A stretch of DNA of 64,000 bases from Tethya wilhelma (Eukaryota; Porifera; Demospongiae; Tethyida; Tethyidae): the NCBI GenBank assembly GCA_964030475.1, contig CAXIPT010000003.1, positions 1,969,058-2,033,057 on the forward strand, in the 5' to 3' direction. Made by a program: the position numbers and the translations under genes. Positions 11,574 through 23,012 of this stretch are shown in pieces; position 1 is the stretch's first letter; each line of letters starts with the position of its first letter. The notes beneath the pieces were generated by a model, which saw nothing but the letters and a program-made list of their open reading frames with translations, was not told the origin of the DNA and did not search any database.

Positions 11574-11825
11574 ATGGTATCTGATGTTTTTGTTTATGCT
11601 GACGAAAACGATTCAACTGGCATGTGTGTATACGTAGAGCAAGCAGATGGTGGGTTGGTCTGGTCACCCATCAAGATCACCAACAAGGAGATTCGTGCTG
11701 CCTCTCCTGGACCATCATCTGGCCAGTTATTTCATGATAATCTGGTGTCAGTTGTATATGAAGTAAAAGATAATAGGCCTGGTTTTCTTGTTGACACCCT
11801 TGATAGTGAGAGTTCTAATTACTAG
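11574..11825 (+). CDS. Unrecognised small open frame or terminal exon
   Basis: The start used here is an ATG in strong context (GGGACCATGG), giving 84 residues beginning MVSDVFVYADENDSTGMCVY and ending SESSNY. The frame stays open upstream to about 11499, so this may be the last exon of a longer gene. Composition is complex and acidic, without low-complexity shadows, which favours coding. I recognise no family. A GTAACT donor-like site at 11542 is a competing interpretation. Confidence 0.35.
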   Translation: MVSDVFVYADENDSTGMCVYVEQADGGLVWSPIKITNKEIRAASPGPSSGQLFHDNLVSVVYEVKDNRPGFLVDTLDSESSNY

Positions 11826-12096
11826 TTGCCTGTAGCTAGTAGAAATCTCTCTTAGTGGCTAGGCCTTTGCAAATTATGCTAGCATAATTGTATATATTCT
11901 TCTACATGCTAGCATAATTTTGAGCATAATAGGCAAGCATTAGAATCAGAGAATTATGCTGGCATAATAGGTGAATTCCTGGCATAATTTGAGCATATGA
12001 ATATTGTAAAGTTGAACACTGTTTGTGTCTGTGTTTCCCGTGACTCTCCCCTATACGTATACCCTCTTGTGCCTATCTGTGGCATGTTCAATGACA

Positions 12097-12135
<39 letters not shown>

Positions 12136-13264
12136 TTAGTTGTTTTTAATGTTATCTATCTTATTGCAGTACATCTTCAAAGCCTCATCTTCACTGACTT
12201 GATGATGAACTGAAAGTATTGCAGTCATTGCCTGTATGAGTATATTGAGTTACATGCATTATTATCAGACTGAGTATACACCATAATATAAATTATTATG
12301 ATGCATTCTATATTACTGATCACAGGCCAATTAAGGCAGCATAATAAAGATTATTATGTATAACACCAGTATACATACCTCAGGCCACAAAACCTCCCTG
12401 GTCATTCCAGTGACTGAGCATACCATTCCAGTAGCATTCTGAGTTTTCATAACATCTTGATATATAGCTTCTAAAAACATAAACACCTCCTGAATCTATA
12501 TTAAACTCAAGCATTATTTAGTGCATGATGCATATCATTTGTGGCATGATTATAGCCTAGTGTAAACTCATTGCTATCAACATTACCATCATGTCGTTTG
12601 CAAGCGGCCATGAAATTGCAGGTATGTGTCCAAGACTGGTCATATGTTTTCTACTGTTTGCTTTGATCACTTGCACATTATACCAGCGACTGATAGATGG
12701 ATTTGCTGCAATTTGCCTAAAGACTCTCTTTTCACCGAAATTAATATTGAGACAGTGCATGCGTACAGTATTACATATTAATAATTATTATAAGGTGACA
12801 AAAGCATGAATTTCACTATAGCTGTACTTATTGGTTGAGTCGTGCATGTAATAATAATAATAATCATAATTATTATTTTTTTAGTTTGCTAACAATATTA
12901 TTATACTGACCTCTTTTGACTTCAGTACTTGATGAATTAGTAATCACTCAATTCCTTCATCACTAGAATAAAATTAATATTATTCAAATATAATGCATAC
13001 ATGCAAAGAGGTATGATCATTATGTCAATTATTAAAAAACATTATAATGTCTATAGCATCATGTACAGTCAAAATGATGTAACTCAAAGATATGAGGATA
13101 CATTGTACATGCATACTCAATTATTAATCATGCAGTTATTGTTGTCCACAAGCATACCTTTTAGGTGGTATTCGTCCATTCACTTGAAAAACAGTTTTTA
13201 CATAATTAGTGTAGGAACTTGAGTACGCTTGGATGGGCCTGGACATACAAGCTCACTTCTGCCT
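11826..13264. other. Intergenic AT-rich region with short repeats
   Basis: 11860-12005 contains many spaced copies of AGCATAAT/GGCATAAT. 12103-12137 is an (AAT)n microsatellite. A minus-strand stretch near 12385-12440 looks exon-like (ends in a GTATG donor) but has no partner exon. Otherwise nothing coding is visible. Confidence 0.5.
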
Positions 13265-13534
13265 TTATCTTGGCAAAACTTCTCAGGTATCAAAAGTTCA
13301 ATATTTTCAGCAATGCACAGTTAACACACATGCATGATAATGACACAATTATAGATGTGTGACATTGTGTATACCTATAGGTGTCACTCTTAATTCATCA
13401 TCACTTAGAATGATTTCATCATCGCTACTGTCCGTTTCTTCTTCAAGTTTAGCACAACAAAACAAGAAATTAATCAGCTAGTTTACTTGACATTGTGACA
13501 GTTGATATGGCATGTCATGTAACATAATACTTTT

Positions 13535-13575
<41 letters not shown>

Positions 13576-16500
13576 ACACACCTTCACTATCCTCTGCTGC
13601 TAAATTATCTTTGTATACCTGGCATGTGTTAGCTGAATGCTCTTAAAACTATATACTATACTCTAATTAATAACAAGTAGTAAAAATTTTGAAAAAATAA
13701 GTAGTGTAGGAATGGGCAGTGCGGTAAAAAGTATTGGAACAAGGCAGGGTCTCAATTTCGGCACATGCATGACTACTTCATTTTTATGCCCATGCAACTC
13801 TTAGCCAGCAGGTTATATACCTGTCTATTATAGTTTACTCCATTGCTTAGCCAAATAATTATTATAACTAGGAGTACACATTGTGCAAATAGTGCCTCGC
13901 GCTAGCTTTGCATTCACCACTTATGCAGTACTGATAGATGATGATGCACTGAGCAATCAATCATAGACTAAGTGTTATGAATCACTGACTCAGTGATTTG
14001 TGCTTAACTTTTATAATCATACTGAGATTATCAGTGCAGACACAAAAGACCTCCTCACCTGTCATATACCACTGAGCTAGAAGAGCGAAAGACCACTTGA
14101 TCAGGCTGAGGTACTCAAAGTAACCAAGCTGCTAGCTGACTGTGCCAGTCAATGAGAAATACATGCACATAGCTGCTCAGCCATTAATACACTAATGTGG
14201 CCATGCAGCTAGCAGTGAACAGCCATGCAGGCCATGATCTAGAATAATTATTGTTGATGATTATCAGCTGTTTCTCTCTAGTATATAGGAGCCTTCTTTG
14301 CCTTCTAGCTGTTACTCTTGCACAAAAACAGACTCTTGCTCACTAAAACCAAAGATACTGAGCATCATAATACATAGACGCGCGAGCGCCCTGCAGGCCT
14401 GTTGAGCTACTAAGTAACGATCTTTACCAGAACAAAATTGCATTCCAAAATGACGTGACGTCACGTTAGAACTAATTGCATTCCTAAAGCGTGACAGGAC
14501 ATANAATACTTTTTACCACACTGCCCATTCCTACACTGCTTATTTTTTGAAATTTTTACTACTTGTAATAATATAATTTTGTACCTTTTACTTTGTCTGC
14601 CAAGTCTAAAAATTTTCCTTTTCCTTGAACTTTGATAACCCCTGGCTGTGGAAGACCGATGTCTGATAAAAACTTGGTACCATCATATTAAATGCTATGT
14701 CATCACAATTAATCGCTTTATTTATGTAGTCCATCATTGCTTCGGGTATATAATCAGGATCCTGGTACATTTCAAGATAGGATCTATGTATCATAAAAAA
14801 GGCAGGGAGTATTATGCTGATTCCGGAGTAGTTACTTCTTGGGTATACTCCATAGTAAAAGGATCCATCTGCATGGTTTCAACGTATGGGTGCGATGACT
14901 AAGAATGACGAAGAATGAAGTATAAATTTCGCTCCATGTTTTCGCAGATCATTGGCGATCCACGAAAATTTAATTACCTGCAAAATTTTTGGGATCTAAT
15001 TTCAATATATGTGTGGGGCTGCTCGATCCTTGAAAATAAAATCGTGAAAAGTTTAGCGATTAATTGTTTTCCGCGAAAATTTTATTCCTCAAAAATTTCT
15101 AGCTATAGACTGTAATACGTACTTGACTATCAAAACTTAAAGGAATCATGTGATTCATGTGGCAATACTTCAATTGTGACCACAGCACAATAACCAATGT
15201 TAGGTACCAATTATAATCCCTTCAACTATAGACTCGGGTTATTAAGCACATGCGCTTATTGGGATATTAGTGGGAAAGTATCAATGCGCTAATTTAATAA
15301 CGAAATATGGGCCTAATAACGATTATTAATGCATGACCACGCCTCCAAACGTTACGAATGACGTCATAAGGCTGGAATTAATTGCGCTAGCGCTTATATA
15401 ATGTGGCTAGAGCTTGAAAAGCCGTGAGAAGCTGCCTTTTCTAAGTGAAATGGAAGGCCAAGTAGTAAAAGAAATCCTATAGCTGTCATGCTTAGTTAAC
15501 ATCCAGTTTATAAACTTAGCGGTTGTGATCGGGATCAATTTGAAAGGTAAGTGTAAAAGACAGTATGTGCATGCCTAATAGCGAATGTCCGCTAAATAAC
15601 AAAGTGCACCTAATAACCCGAGTCTACTGTACTACTAGTTGAATTGGGAAGAAATTGATATAATTATTATAACATGCTTTTGCATTTTTACAATTGCTAT
15701 AGGTATGTGATTGTACCTGCCAAACATGAAAGGCAAATTCAATATCATCCAACCGTTCCACTTTTCGTTCATCATCAATAATGTTCACACCTGCATGTGC
15801 AACATTCATGCGGTGTAAAAATTAATGTGAGGAAATAACATTTTAAGCTATCACATACCCGGTATAAATTAATATGCAATATACTGTACATATACATGCT
15901 TTGTCATCATTATAATTATATGGCATTGCCTGTGGCATTGTATTACAAAGACTATATATTACAGTACATTGAATATTTTTTTCTGATTAAGAATGGGCAG
16001 TTCAGTAAAAAGTATTGGAACAAGGCATGTCTCAATTTCCGCACATTACAGAATTAGAAAGTATATATACAGTCGAACCTCCGATAACGGACTCTCCCAA
16101 CAGCGGACAACCTCTCTATAGCGGACAGTAGCTGTGCTCCCGGACGAAATCCCCATTACTCAATACAAAAAAAAACTCCCAACAAGGGACACTTCTCGAT
16201 TCCGAACAACGGACAAACTGCTGCTCCTGAACAAGCAATTTTGATTGAAAAGTGCTTCTAATAGCGGACAAATAGGAAACCACACCCTCATTATTATCAC
16301 GTGCATGCGTATATAATTTTGTAATGTCAGAGAAGGTGCGCGCGGTCAGCTTCTGGATCTTCTAAACGGCAGGAATTCTTGATGTCCTGGTGGAAAACAA
16401 GACCCTTGAGATGGTTGTTAACAGGGTAGTTGTCTCTCTCTTCATCAACGCAGACTACAAATTGTCAATTCCATGATTATTTCCACTCTGCCTAGGAATC

Positions 16501-17505
16501 CTGGCACTCTAGATCTTCCATGGTACACTGCATACTGTGCATAGCTAAATATGTCAAATATTATAAAAGGTGTTTTAGGTGAAAAATAAAAAAACCTCCC
16601 AACAAAGGACAACCTCTGAATAGAGGACAAAAGCCATGCTCCGAAAGTGTCCCTTGTTCGGAGGTTCGACTGTAATATAGTTACAAAACATTGGTCAGCC
16701 TATAGGTAACAATGTACAAGATAGCCATACAATACAATGGGCTGATAGTATCCTGCAGTCAGCTGTTGTACAAACAAGGATTCTGGTCACGTTTGTGTAG
16801 TGATATTTTTAGTAACTTCCTGTGATGTGGCATTCAATGCTTGTGCATGTCATAATTTCTAATTTAACCAGTACTGAACTTATTTATTGGGATTGTAAAC
16901 TGCTGGTGCGGAGATGAGCAAGACTAAAGAGTATAGCTTGTGTATTTAGTAAATTGAAACACTCATTAATTTTAATAACACAGAGTGAATCTTCTGAAGT
17001 ACATTTGAAATTAGATAAACTTACAATCAGTCTCAATTTCTGGCCTTGGTTTAAACCGATTCGTCACATGATTTACTGTTTCTTTGATAAATGTTAGTGT
17101 TGTCTCACATGTTTTGGAAATTTCTAGTATGTTTTGTGGGATGGATGTTTCTAGATCGTTCCATATGATCAGTATACGATGATACTTTTTCACCTTACAA
17201 TAATGTGTAAGAAGTTCTGGTAAAAGTGACGTTCGTTTATAGGCTTGCATGATCATTGTACATTTTTCATGCTCAAAATCTATTTCAGATAGATTGAACA
17301 AACTTGAAGCGTACCTTCTGAGATGTTCTGGGATAATACTTGGATTAAACAGGGTACGTTGCAATTCAAGTTCAAACTTCAAAACTTTGGTAACAGACAA
17401 ATTATTACTTGATAGTACACTGAACAAGAACAAAATTGTTCCACAACTTGCCCAAATAAAGAGAATACCCTCTCTTAATCTTTTAACTTGTGTCAATTGT
17501 GGCAT
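13265..17505 (-). CDS. Exostosin-like glycosyltransferase (GT64/EXTL type), multi-exon, with apparent frameshift
   Basis: Exon 1 (17025-17505) encodes a type II anchor (ILFIWASCGTILFLFSVL) and the start of a GT64 domain (CTMIMQAYKRTSLLPELLTH, ILIIWNDLE, RFKPRPEIETD). Exon 2 (15717-15790) gives NIIDDERKVERLDDIEFAFH, where DDE occupies the DxD metal-binding position. A later exon (about 14585-14868) gives the SFYYGVYPRSNYSG region and YLEMYQDPDYIPEAM…NCDDIAFNMM, matching the conserved NCDDIAMN block of EXTL2. After NCDDIAFNMM the homologous frame (SDIGLPQPGVIKV) is displaced by one base at an A-run (14668-14672), from sequencing error or decay. One exon of about 61 nt between 15717 and 14868 was not found. 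Phase-consistent small downstream exons (13582-13596, 13375-13440, 13265-13281) would add an acidic tail but are tentative. Expected role: heparan-sulfate-type chain synthesis in the Golgi. Confidence 0.65.
13541..13572. repeat. (AC)n microsatellite
   Basis: About 16 AC units inside an intron of the EXTL-like gene, next to a tentative 15-nt exon. Confidence 0.9.
13673..14566. mobile_element. MITE of the CAAGTAGTAAAAATTT family, within the EXTL-like gene
   Basis: Both ends carry the same inverted terminal sequence (ACAAGTAGTAAAAATTTT… with AGTGTAGGAATGGGCAGTG inside). The element is about 890 bp, contains no transposase frame and sits in an intron. Flanking TAA on both sides may be the target duplication. 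A single N at 14504 lies inside the right terminal repeat. Confidence 0.75.
14930..15118. mobile_element. Degenerate small inverted-repeat element
   Basis: CGCAGATC/GCGAAAATTTTATTCC-type words repeat in inverted order, with many cgaaaattt phrases, resembling the ACCGTATAGC-ended elements elsewhere in the window but without clean ends. Confidence 0.35.
15984..16050 (+). mobile_element. Solo terminal repeat of the CAAGTAGTAAAAATTT family
   Basis: GAATGGGCAGTTCAGTAAAAAGTATTGG… to CTCAATTTCCGCACAT matches the terminal part of the element at 13673; no partner is present. Confidence 0.65.
16070..16672. mobile_element. Tc1/pogo (Tigger-like) non-autonomous element, 603 bp
   Basis: Ends are CAGTCGAACCTCCGA and its exact inverse TCGGAGGTTCGACTG, flanked by TA on both sides. 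The terminal regions repeat the GCGGACAACCTCT / AGGACAACCTCTGAATAG phrase typical of Tigger-type ends. No transposase is encoded. It lies in the intron of the EXTL-like gene between exons 1 and 2. Confidence 0.85.
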
Positions 17506-17896
17506 ACTACTGAGACCATAGACTATTATGATGATCCGGCGTATAGACGCAATACTGAATCACTCAGAGAATTGAACGACTTCAATGTGATGAGTTAACA
17601 CTAAACAACTGAGTTGAAATTCGGCGATTTTAGTAGACTTAACAAAAATCGAAGTTAATCGAGTGTATCCATATAATTAGAACATTAAATTATTTTACGG
17701 TATTTCTCATTCCGGCTCGCCAGACTGTCGTTTTGCATACTGCGACGGTACGTCATAGTTTTTATGTAACTATTTATAGAGCACCTTGCAATTAACATCA
17801 TCAAACACCGGAAACATTTTGAAGTGATACTGGAGCTAGTGTTATTTTTGTTTTTTTGTTGTTTTTTTTTTTTGCCAGACAACACGTGAAAAAATA

Positions 17897-18057
17897 CGCA
17901 TGCGCAAAACAACAAAACGTGATCTCTTACGCCTCGACCCTTTGCGCGCTCTAAGCAACCACAATAGATACACTGTATAGGTTACCCACTATCTGATTAT
18001 CAACTATACCACGCACAGGTGTGCAGGATGATTATCCCTGAGTGAAAACCGGCACAA
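17897..18057 (-). repeat. Inverted copy of the 160-bp segment at 11181-11340
   Basis: Reverse complement of 11181-11340 with scattered substitutions. It ends two bases before the single N at 18059, so its right boundary may be an assembly join rather than a biological end. Confidence 0.8.
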
Positions 18058-18114
18058 ANTTGTGCATAACTAATTGACGATCTATTTTTCTCTCACACAC
18101 ACACACTCTCTCAG

Positions 18115-18664
18115 CTGCTGAGGGTAACCATGGTTGTGAAGGCGGGCTCATGGACCAGGGATTTGAGTACATCAAGAAGAATGGAGGTATTGACACAGAG
18201 GAGAGCTACCCCTACCAGGCACACGTGAGTGGAAAGATTATCACTTTTAGCAATCATTGGATCTTGATCTGCAAACATCCGCAAAGATTTCCTTTGTAGA
18301 ATTGTTTCTTAGACTAAATTAAGTCTAGTTGTGCACCAACAGTGAAGGTGCTATCTCTTAGAGGTTCATTCTCAATAATTTTTTTGTTTAAAATCAACAA
18401 AATAAAAGTTTCTGTTATGCTTGCTCAACAGTTCCTTCAATCTATGTAAAGATGTTGATGTAATTATTGTCGGCCATTTCATTGTGCCACTGTTTGGATG
18501 TGTCTTTGTAGAATGAGAAGTGCCGGTTCAACCCTTCCAATGTCGGAGCTACCCTCAAGGGATATGTGGACGTTAAGAGTAAGAGTGAGCCTGATCTACA
18601 GGTTGCCGTGGCAACAATTGGACCCATTTCAGTTGCCATTGATGCCTCCCATTTGGGCTTCCAG
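18115..18664 (+). pseudogene. Cathepsin L-like cysteine peptidase, two-exon fragment
   Basis: Exon A (18115-18224) gives [19 protein letters not shown]… and …[14 protein letters not shown]. Exon B (18512-18664) gives NEKCRFNPSNVGATLKGYVD… and …VAVATIGPISVAIDASHLGFQ. These are the GCxGGLMDxAFx[12 protein letters not shown] and VGPISVAIDA blocks of papain-family (C1A) cathepsin L, and both junctions are phase 0. The upstream exon with the catalytic GSCWAFS cysteine and the downstream exons with the catalytic His and Asn are absent. The fragment is bounded by single Ns at 18059 and 18704, so this is probably a misplaced contig rather than a complete gene here. The acceptor of exon A is a CA/CT repeat. 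Confidence 0.75.
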
Positions 18665-18704
18665 GTATAGTACATGTGTGTGGTGAGAATGGATGAAATG
18701 ATTN

Positions 18705-18854
18705 TCTGGTGATTTTGGCAGTGGAATCTCCGGAGATATGAGCACTAATGGATTTTCAAGTGCTGGAACTGATCTTATCGGTAGTGGATGTTTTCCTTCT
18801 GGTTTAGACTTTGAAATCGGTCCTTCATGCTTTGCTAGCGGTCGAGTATGTCCA
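18705..18854 (+). repeat. Perfect 150-bp copy of 39386-39535 (piece of the cysteine-rich gene)
   Basis: From TCTGGTGATTTTGGCAGTGG to GGTCGAGTATGTCCA the sequence is identical to the interval inside the 889-residue cysteine-rich protein gene. It starts immediately after the single N at 18704 and ends abruptly. It is not a gene by itself; a chimeric contig end is the simplest reading. Confidence 0.9.
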
Positions 18855-19654
18855 TAGTTGGTAGTCTTATTGACCATTCAATGCCTCACCAGGGGATGCA
18901 AGATTGTAGTTCTAGCTTCTGATTTGCAGCCGAGACGAGCCGAACAAGTCTAGGGAGTCAAATTTACCCTGTCCGCACCATATAGATTACAAAAACTACT
19001 CTATAGTGACTCACAATAGTTGTACTCTAAGATTTATCACTGTAAGTTGTCTGAATAACATGAACAAACAGAATTCAGTACTTTTTGCAAGTTCTCAGTG
19101 ATTGAACTGCCAGAAATCCATTTGTCCGAAATTGAGGGGCCGTGGCCCGGCCATTTTTGCGTATTGTGACAAGTCGTAAAACTTTCGTTCAGTTTTACCC
19201 GAAGAAGAAATGCTAGACATTGAAACTTATGTGGCATGAAGTAGAAGAGTTGTGCTAAGTATCTGTCATATTTGCAGTAAAATTACTGAAGCTCTGCTTA
19301 AACAGCGATCGTTATTGTCAAAAACTGTCCGCCGGAAATATAGCGACTTTACCTTATGGCGTGAGAAGATAGAAGAAGAAGAAGAAGAATAAGAAGAAGA
19401 TCATGGAGAAAATTAGAGGTTTGGCATACTTTAGTTGGGTACTTTAGCGATGGTTTTAGGCCATGTTCAAAGTCACAGTTTGAGCTCATTAGAAAGAGAA
19501 AGAGCTAAATAGTAGCTTAAGAAGCCTTTTAGAGCCAAGTGCTCAGTTTTTGCAGAGTTATTCGCGTGAATATTTGTATAGCGCTAATGGGCCATCCGTG
19601 CCATTCCTATGTACCCAGTACTACCGTACTAGTACTGGGAATGAATAATCTCAG
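18855..19654. other. Intergenic, no gene seen
   Basis: Contains a (GAA)n-rich patch near 19366-19403 and nothing with coding character. Confidence 0.5.
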
Positions 19655-20028
19655 TGCTACTTAATTATGATTACTAAATTATGAATAATGCTACCAAATA
19701 CTGTTGCTATGGCAACCAAATTTTGGGACCAAAAGCACCTAATGGTAAAGTATCCAAATTTGGGTGGAAATGATGTTCCCGATATATGTGCATAAATATA
19801 TGGCACAAAAACACCACTTTCTATATAATGCACACCAAAATTTAGCAACATTTTGCTGATTTTGTTATGCACATATATCGGAGACAACGTTTCCACCCAA
19901 ATTCAGATACCTCACTACAAGACGCTTATGGTCCAAAAATTTGGTCACCATAGCAGCAGTATTTGGTATTATAGCGGTAAACCCAATTATGTATAAAAAT
20001 TGCTAATTATTCATAATTATCTGGTCAC
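19655..20028. mobile_element. Fold-back element with long imperfect arms
   Basis: The left arm (ACCAAATACTGTTGCTATGG… to GATATATGTGCATAA) is matched in reverse complement by the right arm (TTATGCACATATATCGGAG… to CAGTATTTGGTATTAT), each about 140 bp, around an AT-rich centre. No coding sequence. Confidence 0.75.
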
Positions 20029-20460
20029 ATGACCTTATTGACTGAGGCAACATGTAGATGGAAGACATAGCTATCATCGTGTATGTTTTCATAGCAATAC
20101 TTGTTATGGTTTGAAAGATAGAGCATCAATTATCAACATTTGTCATGATTCCGAGTCAATTTCAGTTAAGGAACCCTGAATTATTACAAAGAGGTGCTCA
20201 ACGCTTTCTTCCTCTCCTAGAATGCTTTCTCTTACTCTTCTTAGTGGGTTTATCATATAGCCTCACCAGCCACCGCACTAGCAGTAGTTACACCTTAAAG
20301 CTTTTGAAGGAGCGGAGTCAGCTGGCAGAAAAAGCTCAGAGAGAGCCCAGCCTCGGAGTTGGATCTTCTGATATCCGGGATTCCCAGCAAGCATCTTTGA
20401 GCTTCATACCATGCAACTGTAAAGTCACATACAGAAGCAGGGAGAGGTTATATGTTATAG

Positions 20461-20572
20461 TTATTGACCAAGCATGAGGTTTGTATGGAATATACAGTGC
20501 CTGATACCCGAGGGCGATAGCCCGAGGGTAAATGCACTGTATATTCCATACAAACCGAATGATTGGTCATTA
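20461..20572 (+). mobile_element. Short palindromic MITE (TTATTGACCAAGCATGAGG family)
   Basis: The arms TTGTATGGAATATACAGTGC and GCACTGTATATTCCATACAA enclose CCCGAGGGCGATAGCCCGAGGG. An inverted second copy is at 23013-23138. Confidence 0.8.
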
Positions 20573-21417
20573 AGTGTTTTCTTGCCCAGCTACTATGGTA
20601 GAAAAACTTCCTAGCAACAAACAATTGGCACACTATAAATAGCTAGCTTCGTAAGTTGCAAGCCATTTTTTTGAATTTCTCGATCTTTTCAACAACAACG
20701 TATCCGGAAAAAGACGTTGAACAATCCTATCCAGAAAAAGACTTCAGTTTCTAGAAAACTGTTCTGAATGTACCTGTAAACAGCCAAAAGGAAAACACTC
20801 TGCTGTTTCACATCGCTACAGCTAAAACAGCAACAGCAAAGGCCCATGGACTCTGGAGCGTTGGACAGCAACAGGCCGTTCAGTACTGCCAGGCTGAGCT
20901 AGCCACCGCGGCACTACAAAAGGTTGAATATTTGCAGCTCACCGACTTTTCTTGCTGATAGAACCTCTCTGATGTCTGCTGCTATTGTCAACGCTGTTCT
21001 TTTTTAGTTTTGGCTAGTCACAGAAGCAAAAAAAAGCCTACAAGAAGACTAGCGTGAACTTTGAACCCAGCTGTTCCACGCGTAGCAACAATAACTATTG
21101 CGCAATAGCTTGTAATTTTTTGCACACTACTTGCTTGAGGGTCTGTATAACACAATTTCCCTAACCACAGGGATCTGTTACAGTGTATATGCCCTCCTAT
21201 CAAAATGTACATAGTAGCAGGGACTGTATAGCATTTATAGACCACTGTAAAACTTAACAACCACTTGACAACGGGCAAGAAATTTATAGTAATGATTTAC
21301 AATGAAACAATAGAAAAGCCACGTACTGCTATAAAACTATAGTATGCAACAATTATTAACTATAAGCGTTCCCGGCCTATAATAGTCCAAAACATATACA
21401 CAATACTAGGCATAAAT
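20573..21417. other. Intergenic, no gene seen
   Basis: Short overlapping open frames without conserved motifs; TTTCTTGCCCAGCTACTATG also occurs inverted next to the second MITE copy, so the element may extend a little on this side. Confidence 0.45.
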
Positions 21418-22416
21418 CTATTGTACATAGAGTTCCACTATTTCTATAGGGATGTCTTCATTGCTACGTGGCTCATTACGACACACCCTCATCTCTATGT
21501 CGTCTTCAGTAGCTGACATCAGCTGCTTACGGAACCACGGAGGGTTGTTGAAAGCACAACAAGTGCTATTTGATCCACATCCTTGTCCATCCCAGAGAGG
21601 GTCATCAGGATAGAAAATAGACTCAACAGCTTGACGGCTTCCTGTGTCACAGAAGTAGTCATTACCAACAAAGCTAGGTGGCTGGGTTGCTTGTGAACTT
21701 AGACAAGGGCAAACACTACGAGGGCGAGTAATAGCTTCATCGACAGCTGCTGAAAATGTCCAAATATGGTTTCGTGGAGAGCCATGAGTTAGACTAACTC
21801 CATCAACATAGATGTCATCAATTGTTCCACCTTGATAAAATGCACCCGTAGTTTTATCCTGATATCCAATAATCTTTCCACACACCTGGCTGTACTCTAT
21901 TCCATAAGTGTTAAAAAGAACGGATGAGCAACCAGCTTCATTAAAGTTGATTCCACAAAGACGTTTGTCATCAAAGACAATCTGTTTTAAGCCAGGTGGA
22001 CATTGCTCATCACTGTTGGTCATATCCAACATGGCCACCTTCATCCAAGGTCCAGCTACTCCTTTGCATGACCTCGTCATGTCACAGAATACTCGGACAG
22101 AGGATTTGTTAGATGCCTTCAACCAGTAATAGTCTGAAGGAGCATTTTCATCTACATCTAGAATTTCGTGGCAAGAAGTTGCAGGATTATGTTGAGAATT
22201 TCCAGGCCGATTCAAACTAATGACTTTCGATAGTTTTTCAGAGAGATTGTCGATTTTAGTGGCAAGATCAGTATTGTCACACTGTGTTTGAATCTCATTT
22301 TTGAACTCCTCTTTCCCAACAACTACCACATCAGAACATCCACACGAGTTGGCAGTCTGTGATTGCCCAAGATGAAGAAGTCCAGCAACAAGAAGAATAA
22401 GACGAAAGAGAGCCAT
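21418..22416 (-). CDS. Secreted fibrinogen-like domain protein (sponge/cnidarian-type)
   Basis: Intronless, 332 residues. Signal peptide MALFRLILLVAGLLHLGQSQ, then a short predicted coiled coil (residues about 35-70: EEFKNEIQ…LATKIDNLSEKLSKVISLN), then a domain opening SCHEILDVDENAPSDYYWLK and VRVFCDMTRSC, the start of a fibrinogen-related fold. The remainder is cysteine-rich with VCGKIIGYQ, DGVSLTHGSPRNHIWTF, DYFCDTGSR, DPLWDGQGCGSNSTCC and NEDIPIEIVELYV, blocks I associate with a large uncharacterised family in sponges and corals. The canonical fibrinogen calcium and acetyl-binding site is not evident. Probable role: extracellular lectin-like or matrix protein; inferred. Confidence 0.8.
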   Translation of the reverse strand: MALFRLILLVAGLLHLGQSQTANSCGCSDVVVVGKEEFKNEIQTQCDNTDLATKIDNLSEKLSKVISLNRPGNSQHNPATSCHEILDVDENAPSDYYWLKASNKSSVRVFCDMTRSCKGVAGPWMKVAMLDMTNSDEQCPPGLKQIVFDDKRLCGINFNEAGCSSVLFNTYGIEYSQVCGKIIGYQDKTTGAFYQGGTIDDIYVDGVSLTHGSPRNHIWTFSAAVDEAITRPRSVCPCLSSQATQPPSFVGNDYFCDTGSRQAVESIFYPDDPLWDGQGCGSNSTCCAFNNPPWFRKQLMSATEDDIEMRVCRNEPRSNEDIPIEIVELYVQ

Positions 22417-23012
22417 GTTTTTTACTCTGACGTAGGTTGATCCTTAATTCCAAACCAGTTGACTTGTATAAGCGTACAAGATTGTTTGGTATATAGATCT
22501 GGATGATTGAAGGCTTATTTATACTCCATGCATGCATGGGATGCCATGGACTTTTGTGCTCTGAGTTAGACCTCAAACAGGAAATTGAAGGTTGTACACT
22601 TACATGCAATAATAGAAGGGTTCAGGGGATAATTATATCAGTTAGCGAACTAAAAGTCTTGTGCATGGGCACACATTATTGATAAGCAGAATAACCAATG
22701 ACTTTCTAGAAAAGCTATGTACATTAGAATCAGTTATAAAAAGGGTATATAGTCAATTTGCTGATACATTCCCCACAAAGCATAATTATTATATGTTGAT
22801 CGACTTTTAAATTAACTGAGAATCATTCAATTAGGAGTTGGAAACAAACATCCACACATCGGTCACATTTTTATGGTATAATTATGTTTCTCTATAGACA
22901 ATCATTGTGTATAGTAGTCTCTATAACAAGTCTTAGAGTAGTGCTATATGGCACTGACTGCATGAGCCATGCAAGAATCAGAACTTGTCCATAGTAGCAG
23001 GGCAAGAAAACA
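22417..23012. other. Intergenic, upstream of the fibrinogen-like gene
   Basis: AT-rich with no open frame of note; presumed promoter of the minus-strand gene, but no specific element recognised. Confidence 0.45.

Noticed and set aside
12385..12440. Exon-like minus-strand sequence (NATGMVCSVTGMTREVLW) with a GTATG donor
   Set aside because: No partner exon or family match; too short to claim.
20145..20477. Plus-strand 110-residue frame beginning MIPSQFQLRNPELL
   Set aside because: No homology or splice support; its end runs into a MITE arm.
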